Origin: Qaidamihabitans albus | GTDB lineage: Bacteria; Actinomycetota; Actinomycetes; Mycobacteriales; Pseudonocardiaceae | Assembly: GCF_016464705.1 (NCBI RefSeq) | Contig: NZ_JAEHOB010000001.1 | Span: 372,001 to 436,000, forward strand | Reading direction: 5' to 3' | DNA length: 64,000 nt | In this document: piece by piece, positions 1 to 8,545 of the stretch | How the letters are laid out: every line of letters starts with the position of its first letter | Numbering within the stretch: position 1 is the stretch's first letter | Translations under genes and position numbers: made by a program | The notes under the pieces: model-generated | The model's database searches: none | The model's input: only the letters and a program-made list of their open reading frames with translations | Told to the model about the DNA's origin: nothing

Positions 1-48
1 GGGGTGCGCGATGGAGAGGAATGATCAGCCAGGGGCTTCGTTCATGAC

Positions 49-453
49 TCAAGCGAGCAAGCTCGAGTCCTGACGGGTTCCTTCGACGCCATCCGCGGCG
101 AGCTTCCTTTTCACCGAGCCCGAGATCGCTTCGAAGATCGGCGTGGGCTCTGCAGAAGTCCGTTCGGGGCGATGTGACTCGTCGGCCATGGTGTCAGCAT
201 TTACGAGCGCCGAAACCTGGGTGTACGCAGTGAGCAGCTCGCTATGGACATTCGCCCGGCAGTTGGACGCCGAGTGGCGCAAGGCAGCGTTGATCGCGGC
301 GAGGATCGTCGATTCGTCGCCGCCCAGTTCGGAGCCGGCCGCGACCGCGAGCGAGTGGACGGCTGTCACCATCTGCGCCGTCACTTCGTTTTTCGCCTCG
401 TGCCGGACAACAAGATCTCCCAGTTGCTCGTGCAACTTGTCCAGTACGTCCAC
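49..453 (-). CDS. Hypothetical 134-aa cytoplasmic protein
   Basis: I do not recognise this protein. It is 134 residues long, starts at GTG, and is mostly helical-looking: a charged N-terminus (DKLHEQLGDLVVRHEAKNE), an Ala/Leu-rich middle and a polar tail. No signal peptide or membrane segment is visible. It is the last leftward gene of the region 1 set, after the small secreted protein, and a strong perfect hairpin (503-544) separates the two, so it is probably transcribed on its own. Two other frames over the same bases are open but have the Arg/Ser-rich composition of shadow frames. Its place beside the surface-glycan locus suggests, but does not show, a link. Confidence 0.5.
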   Translation of the reverse strand: MDVLDKLHEQLGDLVVRHEAKNEVTAQMVTAVHSLAVAAGSELGGDESTILAAINAALRHSASNCRANVHSELLTAYTQVSALVNADTMADESHRPERTSAEPTPIFEAISGSVKRKLAADGVEGTRQDSSLLA

Positions 454-502
454 AGGCCGGGAATCCTTCGCGCTCGTCCTCGATCCTGAACTGCCCGGAA
501 TG

Positions 503-544
503 CTGCGGCCCGTAACCGCGGACGACCGCGGTTACGGGCCGCAG
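503..544 (-). terminator. Perfect 19-bp hairpin, likely terminator
   Basis: Two perfect 19-base arms (503-521 and 526-544, beginning CTGCGGCCCGTAACC) enclose the loop ACGA. It lies just downstream of the leftward secreted-protein gene (ends at 603) and before the next leftward gene. There is no T-run, which is usual for actinomycete terminators. Confidence 0.6.
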
Positions 545-602
545 CGATTCGATGTGACCTGTTCCTCAGATCACCCCGTAATAGCGTGAAATCCGCGGCA
601 CG

Positions 603-887
603 TCACAGAGGCAGCGCGCCAGAGACGGAGCCGAGCAGCGAGCGAGCGCCGGCCGCACCCGAAGCGGGGTTGCAGTAGGTGTAGTTGTTCTGCGAGCCCG
701 ACGGACCGTAGGCCGCACCCCACAGGAGGCCTTCCACACCCGACTTCGGTGCCGACGACCACTCGCAACCCTCGAGCCCCGGGGGGCGGGGGCTGTTGGC
801 TGACGCGGCCGGTGCGAGGGCCACGCTAATGGTGAGCGCGGCGGCACCGCCGGCGATAACAGCAGCGGTACGACGGAATCGTTTCAT
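603..887 (-). CDS. Small secreted protein, paralogue of the 10.2 kb protein
   Basis: A 94-residue protein with a clear Sec signal peptide: basic start MKRFRRTAAV, hydrophobic Ala/Gly core and a PAASAN cleavage region near residue 31. The mature part carries a distinctive block containing EGCEWSSAPK, GVEGLLWGAAYGPSG and YCNPASGAAGA, with two Cys that could form a disulfide. The same block, almost residue for residue, is in the secreted protein at 10228-11013, which adds a long Ala/Pro-rich tail; here the protein stops about 15 residues after the block. There is no C-terminal anchor. An AAAGGGG-type ribosome site precedes the ATG. The pair brackets the sortase/glycosyltransferase locus, so a role as an exported component is plausible. 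Family function unknown to me. Confidence 0.8.
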   Translation of the reverse strand: MKRFRRTAAVIAGGAAALTISVALAPAASANSPRPPGLEGCEWSSAPKSGVEGLLWGAAYGPSGSQNNYTYCNPASGAAGARSLLGSVSGALPL

Positions 888-1078
888 TACAAGAAACCCC
901 TTTCAAAGCAACTTACCATTTCCGGACCATGGAAGACATCTTGCCGATGGCCCGGAAATGCGTACAAAGAAGAGGTTACCCGGCAGGTTGAAGCAGACAA
1001 GCCGAATTGATATTGCGAGCCAATCGCGCGACGCTCTACCGAATGATGCCCCGTTGCTCACGAGCCGCTCGCTGGCCA

Positions 1079-2494
1079 CTAGTAACTATCCGTGTCGGAG
1101 TCAGGTTCCCCATCGGACGACAGGATATGTTCGTTCGCGTTTCCGGCTCCGTTGAGTGTGCGAGCACCATGCCGGCGCTCGACAAGGAACAGCTGCCCAT
1201 CCCACGAGAAACCGCGGTCACCGGTGCGCAACCAGGTTCCAGCAAAGGACCGGGTCGTCGCGCGTAGATCGCGATAGTAGCCAAAGGTCACAGACGGGCC
1301 TCTGATCTGAACCTCGCCGACGACGCCGTCACCCGAGAGTTGGCCGCCGGTGTCTACAATGCGCAGTTCGACTCCCGCGACCGGTGGGCCTACGGATACG
1401 TACGGCCTGGCGCTCGGCATGCTTGGCTGAACGAGGTCGACCGTCCCGTCACAGGCCAGCTTTTGGTCGTCCACGACCACCGTCAGGGCACTGGCGTTCG
1501 GGTGTTTCGAGGTCACCACCGCAGCGGCTTCCGTCAACTGGTACACCGGATGCATTGTGGTCGGGGCGACATTGGCGCGTGCGAACGTCGCCTTGAAGCG
1601 GCCGATGGTGCCGGCGGTAACCTGCTCGCCTCCGTTGAACGCGACCCGCCATCGAGACAGGTCGATGCCATCGGATTGCTTTGAGGACATCGCGGTACAG
1701 AGACGTTCGTAAGAAGCGTTGTCGCCGAGGGTGACGGTTGCCTTCCGGTCGGCGAGGTATCGGAGGAGCTTGTGTGGTTGCCTGCGTAGCACACCAGGGC
1801 TGAAGACGTGTGAGGTTCCACCGTCGACGATCTGGCCTACCAGCGCGGCCAACCCCATGTGGCTGGACAGCGGAAGCCACTGGACAAGGATGTCGGCGGG
1901 GTTCAGCAACGCCGCTCGGCGCATTGCCCGGATACCGGCCATCACCTCGCCGTGATTCAGAGCCACGCCCTTCGGAACGCCGGTGGTACCCGCGGTGAAC
2001 TGAACCATCGCTGTCTGGCTTCGATGAACCTGCGGAAGCGGCATGCGGGTCGCAGTGGGGTTGGGCCAGAGTAGCGCGACGTCGGGACAGCGACTGCGCA
2101 GTTCTCGAGCCAGTTCGTCGAAGACAGGACTGACGACGAGATGCCGAATCCCCGAGGACCGCAGAATCCCGCTGAGCTGGTCGACGATGCCACGCTGGTT
2201 CGTCGGTGACGGTGTCGGAAGCACGCTCACCGCGGCCCCCGCGCGCAGGACGCCGAAGAGGCTCACCAGAAACGCACGGCCGCCGGAAGCGAGGAACCCG
2301 ACCACCGTGCCGGGCGGCAATCGTTCCTTGAGCAGGCCTGCCGCGTACCGAGCGGACGTCTCATCGAGGTCGTTTGCATCGATGGCCTCGCGCGTTTCGG
2401 GAAAGAACGTCACCGCGTACGGCCGTCTTTGCGCGCTTTCGACGAGTCCCTCGACCAGGGTCGACCACTCGACCCACCCTGGAATCGCGTTCAC
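1079..2494 (-). CDS. FAAL-like AMP-forming ligase lacking the C-terminal lobe
   Basis: An adenylate-forming enzyme of the fatty-acyl-AMP ligase type. Seen: the P-loop motif QFTAGTTGVPKG (residues 165-176), an LPLSSHMGL segment equivalent to the FAAL LPLYHDMGL, RWRVAFNGGEQV, YQLTEAAAVV and LRTGDRGF. The family is normally about 570-600 residues; this one stops at 471, shortly after the GDxG strand, and ends in an acidic tail. The ~100-residue mobile C-terminal domain with the catalytic lysine is therefore absent. It could still bind acyl-AMP, be completed by another protein, or be decayed; the rest of the frame is intact. Start is GTG. It lies 73 bp downstream of the membrane-protein gene and in the same direction. 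A role in activating a fatty acid for a surface glycolipid is inference. Confidence 0.8.
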   Translation of the reverse strand: MNAIPGWVEWSTLVEGLVESAQRRPYAVTFFPETREAIDANDLDETSARYAAGLLKERLPPGTVVGFLASGGRAFLVSLFGVLRAGAAVSVLPTPSPTNQRGIVDQLSGILRSSGIRHLVVSPVFDELARELRSRCPDVALLWPNPTATRMPLPQVHRSQTAMVQFTAGTTGVPKGVALNHGEVMAGIRAMRRAALLNPADILVQWLPLSSHMGLAALVGQIVDGGTSHVFSPGVLRRQPHKLLRYLADRKATVTLGDNASYERLCTAMSSKQSDGIDLSRWRVAFNGGEQVTAGTIGRFKATFARANVAPTTMHPVYQLTEAAAVVTSKHPNASALTVVVDDQKLACDGTVDLVQPSMPSARPYVSVGPPVAGVELRIVDTGGQLSGDGVVGEVQIRGPSVTFGYYRDLRATTRSFAGTWLRTGDRGFSWDGQLFLVERRHGARTLNGAGNANEHILSSDGEPDSDTDSY

Positions 2495-2567
2495 AACTTA
2501 TCCTGTATTGGGGTTGTTGCTGAGAAGTTCCGCGCGGCTGGCCGCGACGTAGGCATTCGTACCTCGA

Positions 2568-4262
2568 TCAGTTCGGGGCTGCTGTCGATGCTGTCGACGG
2601 CCCGCCGGAATCAGTGTCGGCGATGTTCCTGCGTCGCTGATACCAGGCCGCCAACAGCAGGGGCAAGGTAAGGAACATCAAGAGATCGGCGGGCATCATG
2701 TGCTTGAACATCTCGTTCTTCCCGTCCGACATCATGACAGCCCAGAACTGGGCCGTCATCGAGCCCAGCAGGAACAGGCCGAGCACGCCGATCGACTGCC
2801 TGCGTGGCGATCGTCGATAGCGGCGGACTACGGAGACCGACACTGCGAGTACGAGCAGCCACTGCAGGACGAAGAACCACGGTATCGCGCGGTAGGCACC
2901 GGCGAACCACGAGATCACCGCTACCCGGCTCTCCTTGGCGTACGGTGGTTTCCCCGCGTCCTCCGGGTAGTTCGCCATGTATGTCTCGGTCCCGTAGCCC
3001 GCCATTCCGGTCAGACCTGTGTCAAGAAGCTTGACCAGCCGGCCCGGATGGGAGAGGTAGAACATCGCGACCTTGGCGTCCGTCACGGCCTCCGTGAATC
3101 CGGCATACGCCGGGTCGTACGCGACCGTGTCAGGCGAGTAGATGTTCGTGCCTGCACCCCTGGCCAGTGAGGGATCCAACCCGAACCATCTCAGGTCGCT
3201 TTCCGGATCCGGGCTCATCGGCAGCATCGTCGTGAAGATCTGGCTGTAGGAGTGGATTTCGGCGTATCGCTTCGGCTGACCGGCGACGTTCGCGCAGCCG
3301 ACCACGGTCAACGCCGCGATCAGCGCGAGCGCCGGTGCCCTGACCCACAACCAGTGCGTGGCCCGTGACCGGCGGAGCGTGCGGTTTCCGCGGACGGGCT
3401 TCAGCGGACTGGTGGCGTGCCAGTGTTCCGGCAGGCTCGGACGCAGCAGCAGAACGACGATCAATGCGGGTAGCAAGACGATCATCTGAGTCTTGGCGAG
3501 TACCGCGAAGGCCCCGACTCCGGTGACGGCCAGTAGCGCGCCCCAGGTGTATCGCCGCCGGCTCAGCAACCACAGCAGCGCCGGGCACAACAGGAACAAG
3601 CCCAGCAACGCCGCAGGCTCGGAGTACGACGAGGCGTAGAACCGCGCGATCCCCGAGTCGACCATGACCAGGCCGGCAAGGCCGGCCACCAGAATCCGCT
3701 TGAAGGGAGAGAGGGAAGGAGGCAGCACGAGCACCAGTAGCCCAACGCCGACTCCGACCAGCAGCGCGCAGAGCACGGCGAGCACTCGAAGGTCCACACC
3801 CGCGGGCAGGCCCAGCATCGAGCCGAACCAGCCGGTGAATCGCAGCAGGATCAACTGGCTGGACCAGTAAGTCTCGCCGGTGGACGGTACTCCGCAGGTT
3901 TCGCCGTAGTACCGGTGGGACGGCCAATGCAGGTGCAGGTAGCCGCTCGACCCGCCCATGTTGGGCTCGACCGGTGCGGCGCCGACCTGGCACATGAGAT
4001 GGTGGCCGTCGCCGGCATCCGCCAGCCCGACCGGGACCGGCCACAGCATTCTGACCACAGCGATGGTGGCCCAGAGACCGCCGATGGCCGCGGCTGTCCA
4101 CGCGCGGTGTCTGGTCATCCACCGGACCATCCGGGTGATCGTCTCGCGCGCCAGCTCGGCGGCCCGCCACCCCACGAGCTGTGCTTTCGAAGGGCGCGTA
4201 CCGTTCTCGTGTTCCGCGGCGTCGGACTCCTCGGGAGCCTGCTTGGCCAGGGCGGTGCTCAT
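2568..4262 (-). CDS. Polytopic membrane protein, GT-C glycosyltransferase-like
   Basis: A 564-residue protein with about ten membrane segments and a large extracytoplasmic loop (around residues 280-400, containing SDLRWFGLDPS and GYGTETYMANYPEDAG). An early loop after the first membrane helix has an acidic DAGDGHH segment, the place where GT-C transferases carry their catalytic acidic residues. The topology resembles lipid-linked-sugar transferases or polymerases, but I cannot name a family. The frame is open further upstream; I chose the ATG at 4262 because it overlaps the stop of the preceding gene in an ATGA junction and begins a sensible soluble head (MSTALAKQAPEESDAAEHEN). Context (GT2, sortase, UDP-GlcNAc epimerase) points to surface glycan assembly. 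Confidence 0.75.
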   Translation of the reverse strand: MSTALAKQAPEESDAAEHENGTRPSKAQLVGWRAAELARETITRMVRWMTRHRAWTAAAIGGLWATIAVVRMLWPVPVGLADAGDGHHLMCQVGAAPVEPNMGGSSGYLHLHWPSHRYYGETCGVPSTGETYWSSQLILLRFTGWFGSMLGLPAGVDLRVLAVLCALLVGVGVGLLVLVLPPSLSPFKRILVAGLAGLVMVDSGIARFYASSYSEPAALLGLFLLCPALLWLLSRRRYTWGALLAVTGVGAFAVLAKTQMIVLLPALIVVLLLRPSLPEHWHATSPLKPVRGNRTLRRSRATHWLWVRAPALALIAALTVVGCANVAGQPKRYAEIHSYSQIFTTMLPMSPDPESDLRWFGLDPSLARGAGTNIYSPDTVAYDPAYAGFTEAVTDAKVAMFYLSHPGRLVKLLDTGLTGMAGYGTETYMANYPEDAGKPPYAKESRVAVISWFAGAYRAIPWFFVLQWLLVLAVSVSVVRRYRRSPRRQSIGVLGLFLLGSMTAQFWAVMMSDGKNEMFKHMMPADLLMFLTLPLLLAAWYQRRRNIADTDSGGPSTASTAAPN

Positions 4263-5347
4263 CTCTCGTCTCCTTGGCTGCTCGGGGCGATCGAGCCGCT
4301 CGTCAACGGCTGTCCGTCGGGCAGGGCCACGCTGCATTCGATGACCCCGCCGTCCTCGGTGAGATGCGCCTCGGGCCGGTACGGCGTTTCCGCGACCGGT
4401 TGCCGGAGGAACTCGGATACCGTCGGCCGGCAGATCGGCGCCGCCCAGCGCTGGAACTCGGCATGCTGCTCGGCGGTGAAGTCGGCGGGTGCTCCGGCGA
4501 ACCGTTCCTCCGGAACCGCTGCGATGGAGTTCACCGACTCCGACCGGTGTGGCTGGTCGCAGCTGACCTCGGTGGTTAGGTCGGTCCAGCAGCGGCGGAA
4601 TGTCGCGCCCGCGGGTTCGGTGAACACGTCGCGCATCGAGTCGGTCACCGCGAGCAGGCGGCTGGGATCGGTCGTGCTCTTGGGCAGGAGCTCGCAGCGG
4701 TATCGGCGCAGGCCACGTTGCCATTCGCGGTCGGTGGGAAGCCGGAGCATGACATCGACACCCCAGACCTCGTCCCGTGGCCCCGCCCCCATGTACTTCC
4801 GGGCTGGCCCGCGGCACAGGTCGTTCACCACCATGAGGCGTTTCTCCGGTGTCATCCGCTCCTCGCGGTCGGCCAGCTCGCCGGTCAGCTCACCGACTGC
4901 GGCGGTCTCGGACTGGTGCGGCTGGTTACAGGGAACCGCTGGGCGCACGTCGCTGAAGCTGTACTGTTCCGCAGCCGTCTCGAAGGCATGGCAGGTGCCC
5001 ACGACCTGATCGATGGTCTGTACGGCGCCCGCCCACGTGGCGTTGGGTTGCCAGGTGAGACTGAGAGTGGCCACGGTCAGCACCGTCGCTGCCGCGGCCC
5101 TCGCGTGCCGCCATCGTCGGGACGCGGCCGTGCGCAGCGCCCGCCCGACCGCGTGTCTCGCCTCCAGGGACGTGCGCCGCGCGCCCTGGATGGCTGGTCG
5201 TGCCCGACGGGCGAGGTGTACCCCCACTGTGCTGCCGGTTCGGTGCATCCACCGCGCGGCGGGCCGCACACGGTCCGCGACGGCTGAGCGGGCAGGCGCC
5301 GACACGTGCCGCAGACGCTGCCAGCCAGCGGAAACTCGCTGTTTCAC
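4259..5347 (-). CDS. Membrane-anchored septum-formation-like domain protein
   Basis: A 362-residue protein with a basic ~80-residue cytoplasmic head, one membrane helix (about 83-100) and an extracytoplasmic part with two repeats of a CxxPHxxE motif (CNQPHQSE at 140 and CDQPHRSE later). Repeats of this kind with paired Cys are typical of the actinobacterial 'septum formation' domain (PF13845-like), often found in cell-envelope proteins. The start is a GTG with a GAGGAG ribosome site. Its stop overlaps the next gene's ATG by four bases, so the two are translationally coupled. A likely role is a scaffold or partner for the glycosyltransferases on the outer face of the membrane; this is inferred from context only. 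Confidence 0.75.
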   Translation of the reverse strand: MKQRVSAGWQRLRHVSAPARSAVADRVRPAARWMHRTGSTVGVHLARRARPAIQGARRTSLEARHAVGRALRTAASRRWRHARAAAATVLTVATLSLTWQPNATWAGAVQTIDQVVGTCHAFETAAEQYSFSDVRPAVPCNQPHQSETAAVGELTGELADREERMTPEKRLMVVNDLCRGPARKYMGAGPRDEVWGVDVMLRLPTDREWQRGLRRYRCELLPKSTTDPSRLLAVTDSMRDVFTEPAGATFRRCWTDLTTEVSCDQPHRSESVNSIAAVPEERFAGAPADFTAEQHAEFQRWAAPICRPTVSEFLRQPVAETPYRPEAHLTEDGGVIECSVALPDGQPLTSGSIAPSSQGDER

Positions 5348-5383
5348 CTCAAGACTCCTCTGTGTTCGGCAAAGGCTCGGGAC

Positions 5384-5542
5384 CTAGTGGTCGACGGTGA
5401 CCTCGTCAACCGGCAACAACTCGTCCAGCAGGGGGAAGACTGCGCACCAGAAGAGCGCGCCGACAGCGGCCGCCAGGACGACCGCGAGTCCGATCCGGAC
5501 AGCCAGCGGCCCGGGCAGGCTACGCCAGATGAGGCCATACAT
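5384..5542 (-). CDS. Small single-pass membrane protein (52 aa)
   Basis: The reading frame is open upstream, but the ATG at 5542 gives a 52-residue protein starting MYGLIWRSLPGPLAVRIGL, with one long hydrophobic helix and a short acidic tail (VDEVTVDH). Very similar short proteins of this MYGLIWR.LPGP type are common in actinomycetes and usually annotated only as hypothetical membrane proteins. It sits 16 bp after the sortase gene and 36 bp before the septum-formation-like gene, in the same direction, so it belongs to the same operon. Confidence 0.75.
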   Translation of the reverse strand: MYGLIWRSLPGPLAVRIGLAVVLAAAVGALFWCAVFPLLDELLPVDEVTVDH

Positions 5543-5558
5543 GTGACCGGCTCCTTGC

Positions 5559-6257
5559 TTAGTGCTTCGTTCGAACGTCTGCGAGCTCGGCATGGATGAT
5601 GAGCCTGCGTGCGCTGCTCCATTTCGGTTCACACGTGGTCAGCGTGAGAACAGCCCTGGTCGGCCTCGCACCGGGGCGGTCAGGATTCGGCTTGATGACG
5701 CCGAGTTCATCCGGCTGCACGATCTTTCGTTGGTAGACGCGATACGTGAACCACGCATCCCGCGTCTCCACTGCCACGACATCACCGTTGCTCACCCGAT
5801 CGAGATCCAGAAAGACGCCGCTCGAACGATGCCCGGCCACGGCGAAGTTGCCGAGCTTGCCGGGCATAGCCGTCCCCGGGTAATGACCAGGTCCGTTCCG
5901 CAGGGCCGCCTGCGAGACTCCCTCGACGACCGCCCACCGCTTGTCCAGGCCCGGAACGGCAAGGCGCACGAAAGGTTCTCCCTGATGAACCCGATGCGGC
6001 CGTGTGACCGGCTCCGCGGAGGAGGCCGAGGGGGCCTGCCAGGCCTGCTCGAGCCCGGCATCCAGCCGCTCCTGGGCGTGTGCGACCTCGGCCGGCTTGC
6101 CCAGGAACTGGTAGGCGACAAAAAAGAGGAAGAGCACCCCGACGGTGAACAGCAGCTCGCCGACGACCTGCAAGGCCATGCGCGCGCGCCCGTTCGTCCT
6201 GGCGCGGTCGGCGCTCGATGTCGGCGCCGAGGAAACCGAGTTGCCTATCGTGGACAT
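5559..6257 (-). CDS. srtE: Class E sortase
   Basis: A 232-residue transpeptidase that should attach LAxTG-type surface proteins to the cell wall or another acceptor. Seen: an N-terminal membrane helix (about 28-52), then the sortase fold with catalytic His143 in AGHRSS, Cys209 in TLTTC and Arg217/218 in SSARRLIIH. The GHYPGTA segment (Tyr126) matches the class E pattern linked to LAxTG recognition. The longer upstream frame is a shadow of the glycosyltransferase gene; the ATG at 6257 shares one base with that gene's stop (TGATG), so the two are coupled. A candidate substrate with LAVTG is encoded 2.3 kb away at 8546. Family assignment is strong; dedication to that substrate is inference. Confidence 0.93.
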   Translation of the reverse strand: MSTIGNSVSSAPTSSADRARTNGRARMALQVVGELLFTVGVLFLFFVAYQFLGKPAEVAHAQERLDAGLEQAWQAPSASSAEPVTRPHRVHQGEPFVRLAVPGLDKRWAVVEGVSQAALRNGPGHYPGTAMPGKLGNFAVAGHRSSGVFLDLDRVSNGDVVAVETRDAWFTYRVYQRKIVQPDELGVIKPNPDRPGARPTRAVLTLTTCEPKWSSARRLIIHAELADVRTKH

Positions 6258-7642
6258 CAGTGTTCCACCGCTGCGGTCTCGGTGTGGGCCTCGTGGACGT
6301 TCCTGCGGGTCTTCGCCCAGCCGTTCCTCTTCCTGCCCAGCCTGATCAGTGCGCGCCACGAGGTGATGTAGAACGAATAGATGTAGACGGCGTAGGTGAG
6401 TCCCCAGCCGATCCCGCGCAGGACACTGCCCTCGCGTTCGCAGCGGAGCCAGTAGATCGGGCCCCAGACGAGAAACGGGAGAAGACCGATCGTCCCATAG
6501 ACCGCGAAGAACATCCATGCGCCTTCACCGAACCAGGCCCATGTGACGTCCGGGGCCTGCACGGTGCGCGCGGCCAGGATGATCATCGGGATGGGATAGA
6601 CGATGCTGCCGACCAACTGCATCCAGGGCTGCGCCAGGTAGTAGATCATCTCGGCCGTGCCGACGGTGCTCAGGTGTTCCGAGCTCCAGATCCGCCGCGT
6701 ATAGCGTGAGCACTGCATCGTGCCTTGGCTCCACCGGGTGCGCTGCGCGAGGAAACGCCGCACGCTGTACAGACCTTCCTGGTCGACGTGGGTGTCGTTG
6801 GAGAAACCGGTGCGCCAGCCGGCGGTCAGCAGGTGCACACCGAGTTCGAAGTCCTCCAGGAGGCAACCGCCCCACGGTTGCAGGTCGTCGCCCGCTATGG
6901 AGTCCAGCGCGGACAACCGGGTGAACTGGCCGTTGCCACCCATCGAGATCGTGCCGGTGAACTTGCGAGAATACTGGATCGCCGCGATCGCTGAGCGGAA
7001 CTCCAGATCCTGCATGCGGACGAGCAACGAGCCTCGCGATCGCCGAAAGCCCTTCACGTTGCGCTGGGCCTGGCCCCGGTTGGACATGCGGACATCGATC
7101 TGCACCGCGCCGATCGCGGGATCACCGAACAGGTGCGGTGCGGCGCACACGCTCAAGCAGTTCGGAGCCGGTCGGCCATCGGCGTCGACGACAACGACGA
7201 TCACCCTTCCGGGGTCGGCGTCGTCGCCGAGCCACGCCTTGATCGCGCGATAGCCCGCGTTGAGTGCCTCGCCCTTGCCGAGCCGGGCGTCGGGCCGGTA
7301 CCGGCGAACCAGGTGGACATTCTCGTCCGGCTCCGCGCCCGCGTTCCGCCGTTCGTCGACGACACGCACGGTGTCGTCGGCTGAGTCGTCGTCGATGACC
7401 CACAGATGCGCGGCCGGAAAGGTCTGTCGGAGGTATCGAATCGTGTCGCCGATGACCTCCTCCTCGTCACGGCACGGTATGAGGAGGTGCCAGTCCCAGT
7501 CGAGTGCGTCGCCCTTCTGATCGGGACGCCTGCGGAGGAAGGGGACGATGATCAAGAAGACGTACGTGACGAAGGCCATGCTCATGGCGATCGCAATCGC
7601 CTGCGTGAATCCGAGCAGTGCGTCCAACGAAATCAGGGTCAC
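6257..7642 (-). CDS. Processive-type family 2 glycosyltransferase
   Basis: A 461-residue membrane glycosyltransferase of the cellulose/chitin/hyaluronan-synthase type. Order of features: an N-terminal membrane helix (about 8-35); the GT-A domain with LIPCRDEEEV, a WVIDDDSADD donor-binding strand, VVVDADG (DxD equivalent), the acidic LEDFELG and the acceptor motif QRTRW (QxxRW); then about four C-terminal membrane helices. It would polymerise a nucleotide-sugar on the inner face and pass the chain outward. The epimerase at 8797 makes UDP-ManNAc from UDP-GlcNAc, so either is a candidate donor. The GTG start overlaps the exosortase-like gene's stop by four bases, and its own stop overlaps the sortase start: one operon. 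GT2 is certain, the polymer is not known. Confidence 0.92.
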   Translation of the reverse strand: MTLISLDALLGFTQAIAIAMSMAFVTYVFLIIVPFLRRRPDQKGDALDWDWHLLIPCRDEEEVIGDTIRYLRQTFPAAHLWVIDDDSADDTVRVVDERRNAGAEPDENVHLVRRYRPDARLGKGEALNAGYRAIKAWLGDDADPGRVIVVVVDADGRPAPNCLSVCAAPHLFGDPAIGAVQIDVRMSNRGQAQRNVKGFRRSRGSLLVRMQDLEFRSAIAAIQYSRKFTGTISMGGNGQFTRLSALDSIAGDDLQPWGGCLLEDFELGVHLLTAGWRTGFSNDTHVDQEGLYSVRRFLAQRTRWSQGTMQCSRYTRRIWSSEHLSTVGTAEMIYYLAQPWMQLVGSIVYPIPMIILAARTVQAPDVTWAWFGEGAWMFFAVYGTIGLLPFLVWGPIYWLRCEREGSVLRGIGWGLTYAVYIYSFYITSWRALIRLGRKRNGWAKTRRNVHEAHTETAAVEH

Positions 7643-8208
7643 GTGGCCTCTCCTGACTGCCGAGCCGTGCTGGCGGGCCGCGTCTTGATGAAGACGAGTA
7701 CGAACAGCAGGATTGCCGCCGCCATGCAGATGACGGTGCTCATGGAGCTGAAGACCGTGGCGCCGATGTTGTGGCGATAACGCGGCGGGGCGTTGTCAGC
7801 CAGCAGTCCGGTCAGCAGGACCCTCAACTGGTTCGCGACGACCAACGTGCCCACCGCGGAGGCGAGGGCGGCGAAACCCCGTCCTCCCGCCGTCGGCCGC
7901 AGGGCGACGATCGGGATCGTCGCGAGTACCAGTGGAAGCGCGAGCAGTGGTGTCGCGTGCTGCGCGGCGATCCGGATACCCATCAACTGACCGTCGGTCA
8001 GCTTGAATACGACCATCTCGGTACCCGCCGGCACGTGTGCGTCCGAGAACATCACGACGGCAAGGCTCAGCGCGGAGATGTGTGCTTCGATCCGCTGGAA
8101 CCGCTCAAGATGCATGACGGCCACGGCTGTCGCGGCGAGCAGTGCAGCGGCCAGCATGTGAGGTGTGTACCTCGAGCTTGTTAACGACGCCCAACGCGTC
8201 ATGACCAT
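7639..8208 (-). CDS. Exosortase/archaeosortase-like membrane protein without the catalytic Cys
   Basis: A 189-residue protein with about five membrane helices. Two blocks fit the exosortase/archaeosortase family: NQLRVL (Arg129) near the third helix pair and RHNIGATVF (His146) just before the last helix, which correspond to the conserved Arg and His. Where family members usually have a Cys in a T-x-E-C-T/S-like segment, this protein reads GIRIAAQHATPLL, so the Cys position appears to be His84. If the alignment is right it is a non-transpeptidase relative; if wrong it is an unassigned membrane protein. It is the first gene of the leftward operon and overlaps the glycosyltransferase start (GTGA). 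Gram-positive exosortase G-type systems also pair such a protein with a GT2 enzyme. Confidence 0.6.
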   Translation of the reverse strand: MVMTRWASLTSSRYTPHMLAAALLAATAVAVMHLERFQRIEAHISALSLAVVMFSDAHVPAGTEMVVFKLTDGQLMGIRIAAQHATPLLALPLVLATIPIVALRPTAGGRGFAALASAVGTLVVANQLRVLLTGLLADNAPPRYRHNIGATVFSSMSTVICMAAAILLFVLVFIKTRPASTARQSGEAT

Positions 8209-8545
8209 CCGAGAACTCCATGGAATCAGGCAGGGGGGTACTCATCCTCAATGCAACGAGTATTTCCTGGATTCGCTCCTGAACGCGCATCGACGTTGGG
8301 TGAAGTCGGGAGTCTGTTGGGGGAGGCAGCCGGCGGTATGAAACTACTGACAGTCGCCCGTGTCGCTCTGCTAGGCGGCCCCCGTCCCCTCATGGTGTCC
8401 CAAGCTGGCGTACCCCCCGACAGCCGTCGATAGGGTCCCGTGTGGACGAACGCCGGTGAGCGCAGCATTGCTGCGCGGTGACGATTCGTTTCAGTACGGC
8501 GCCGCGATTGTCGTGGTCGTCTAACACGGGAGGATGTAACTCGCT
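8209..8545. promoter_or_regulatory. Divergent promoter region of the surface-glycan locus
   Basis: A 337-base gap between the leftward operon and the rightward LAVTG gene. It must hold both promoters. I see no confident -35/-10 pair or operator; short open frames here have shadow-like composition. A GGGAGG ribosome site at 8528-8533 belongs to the rightward gene. Confidence 0.5.
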
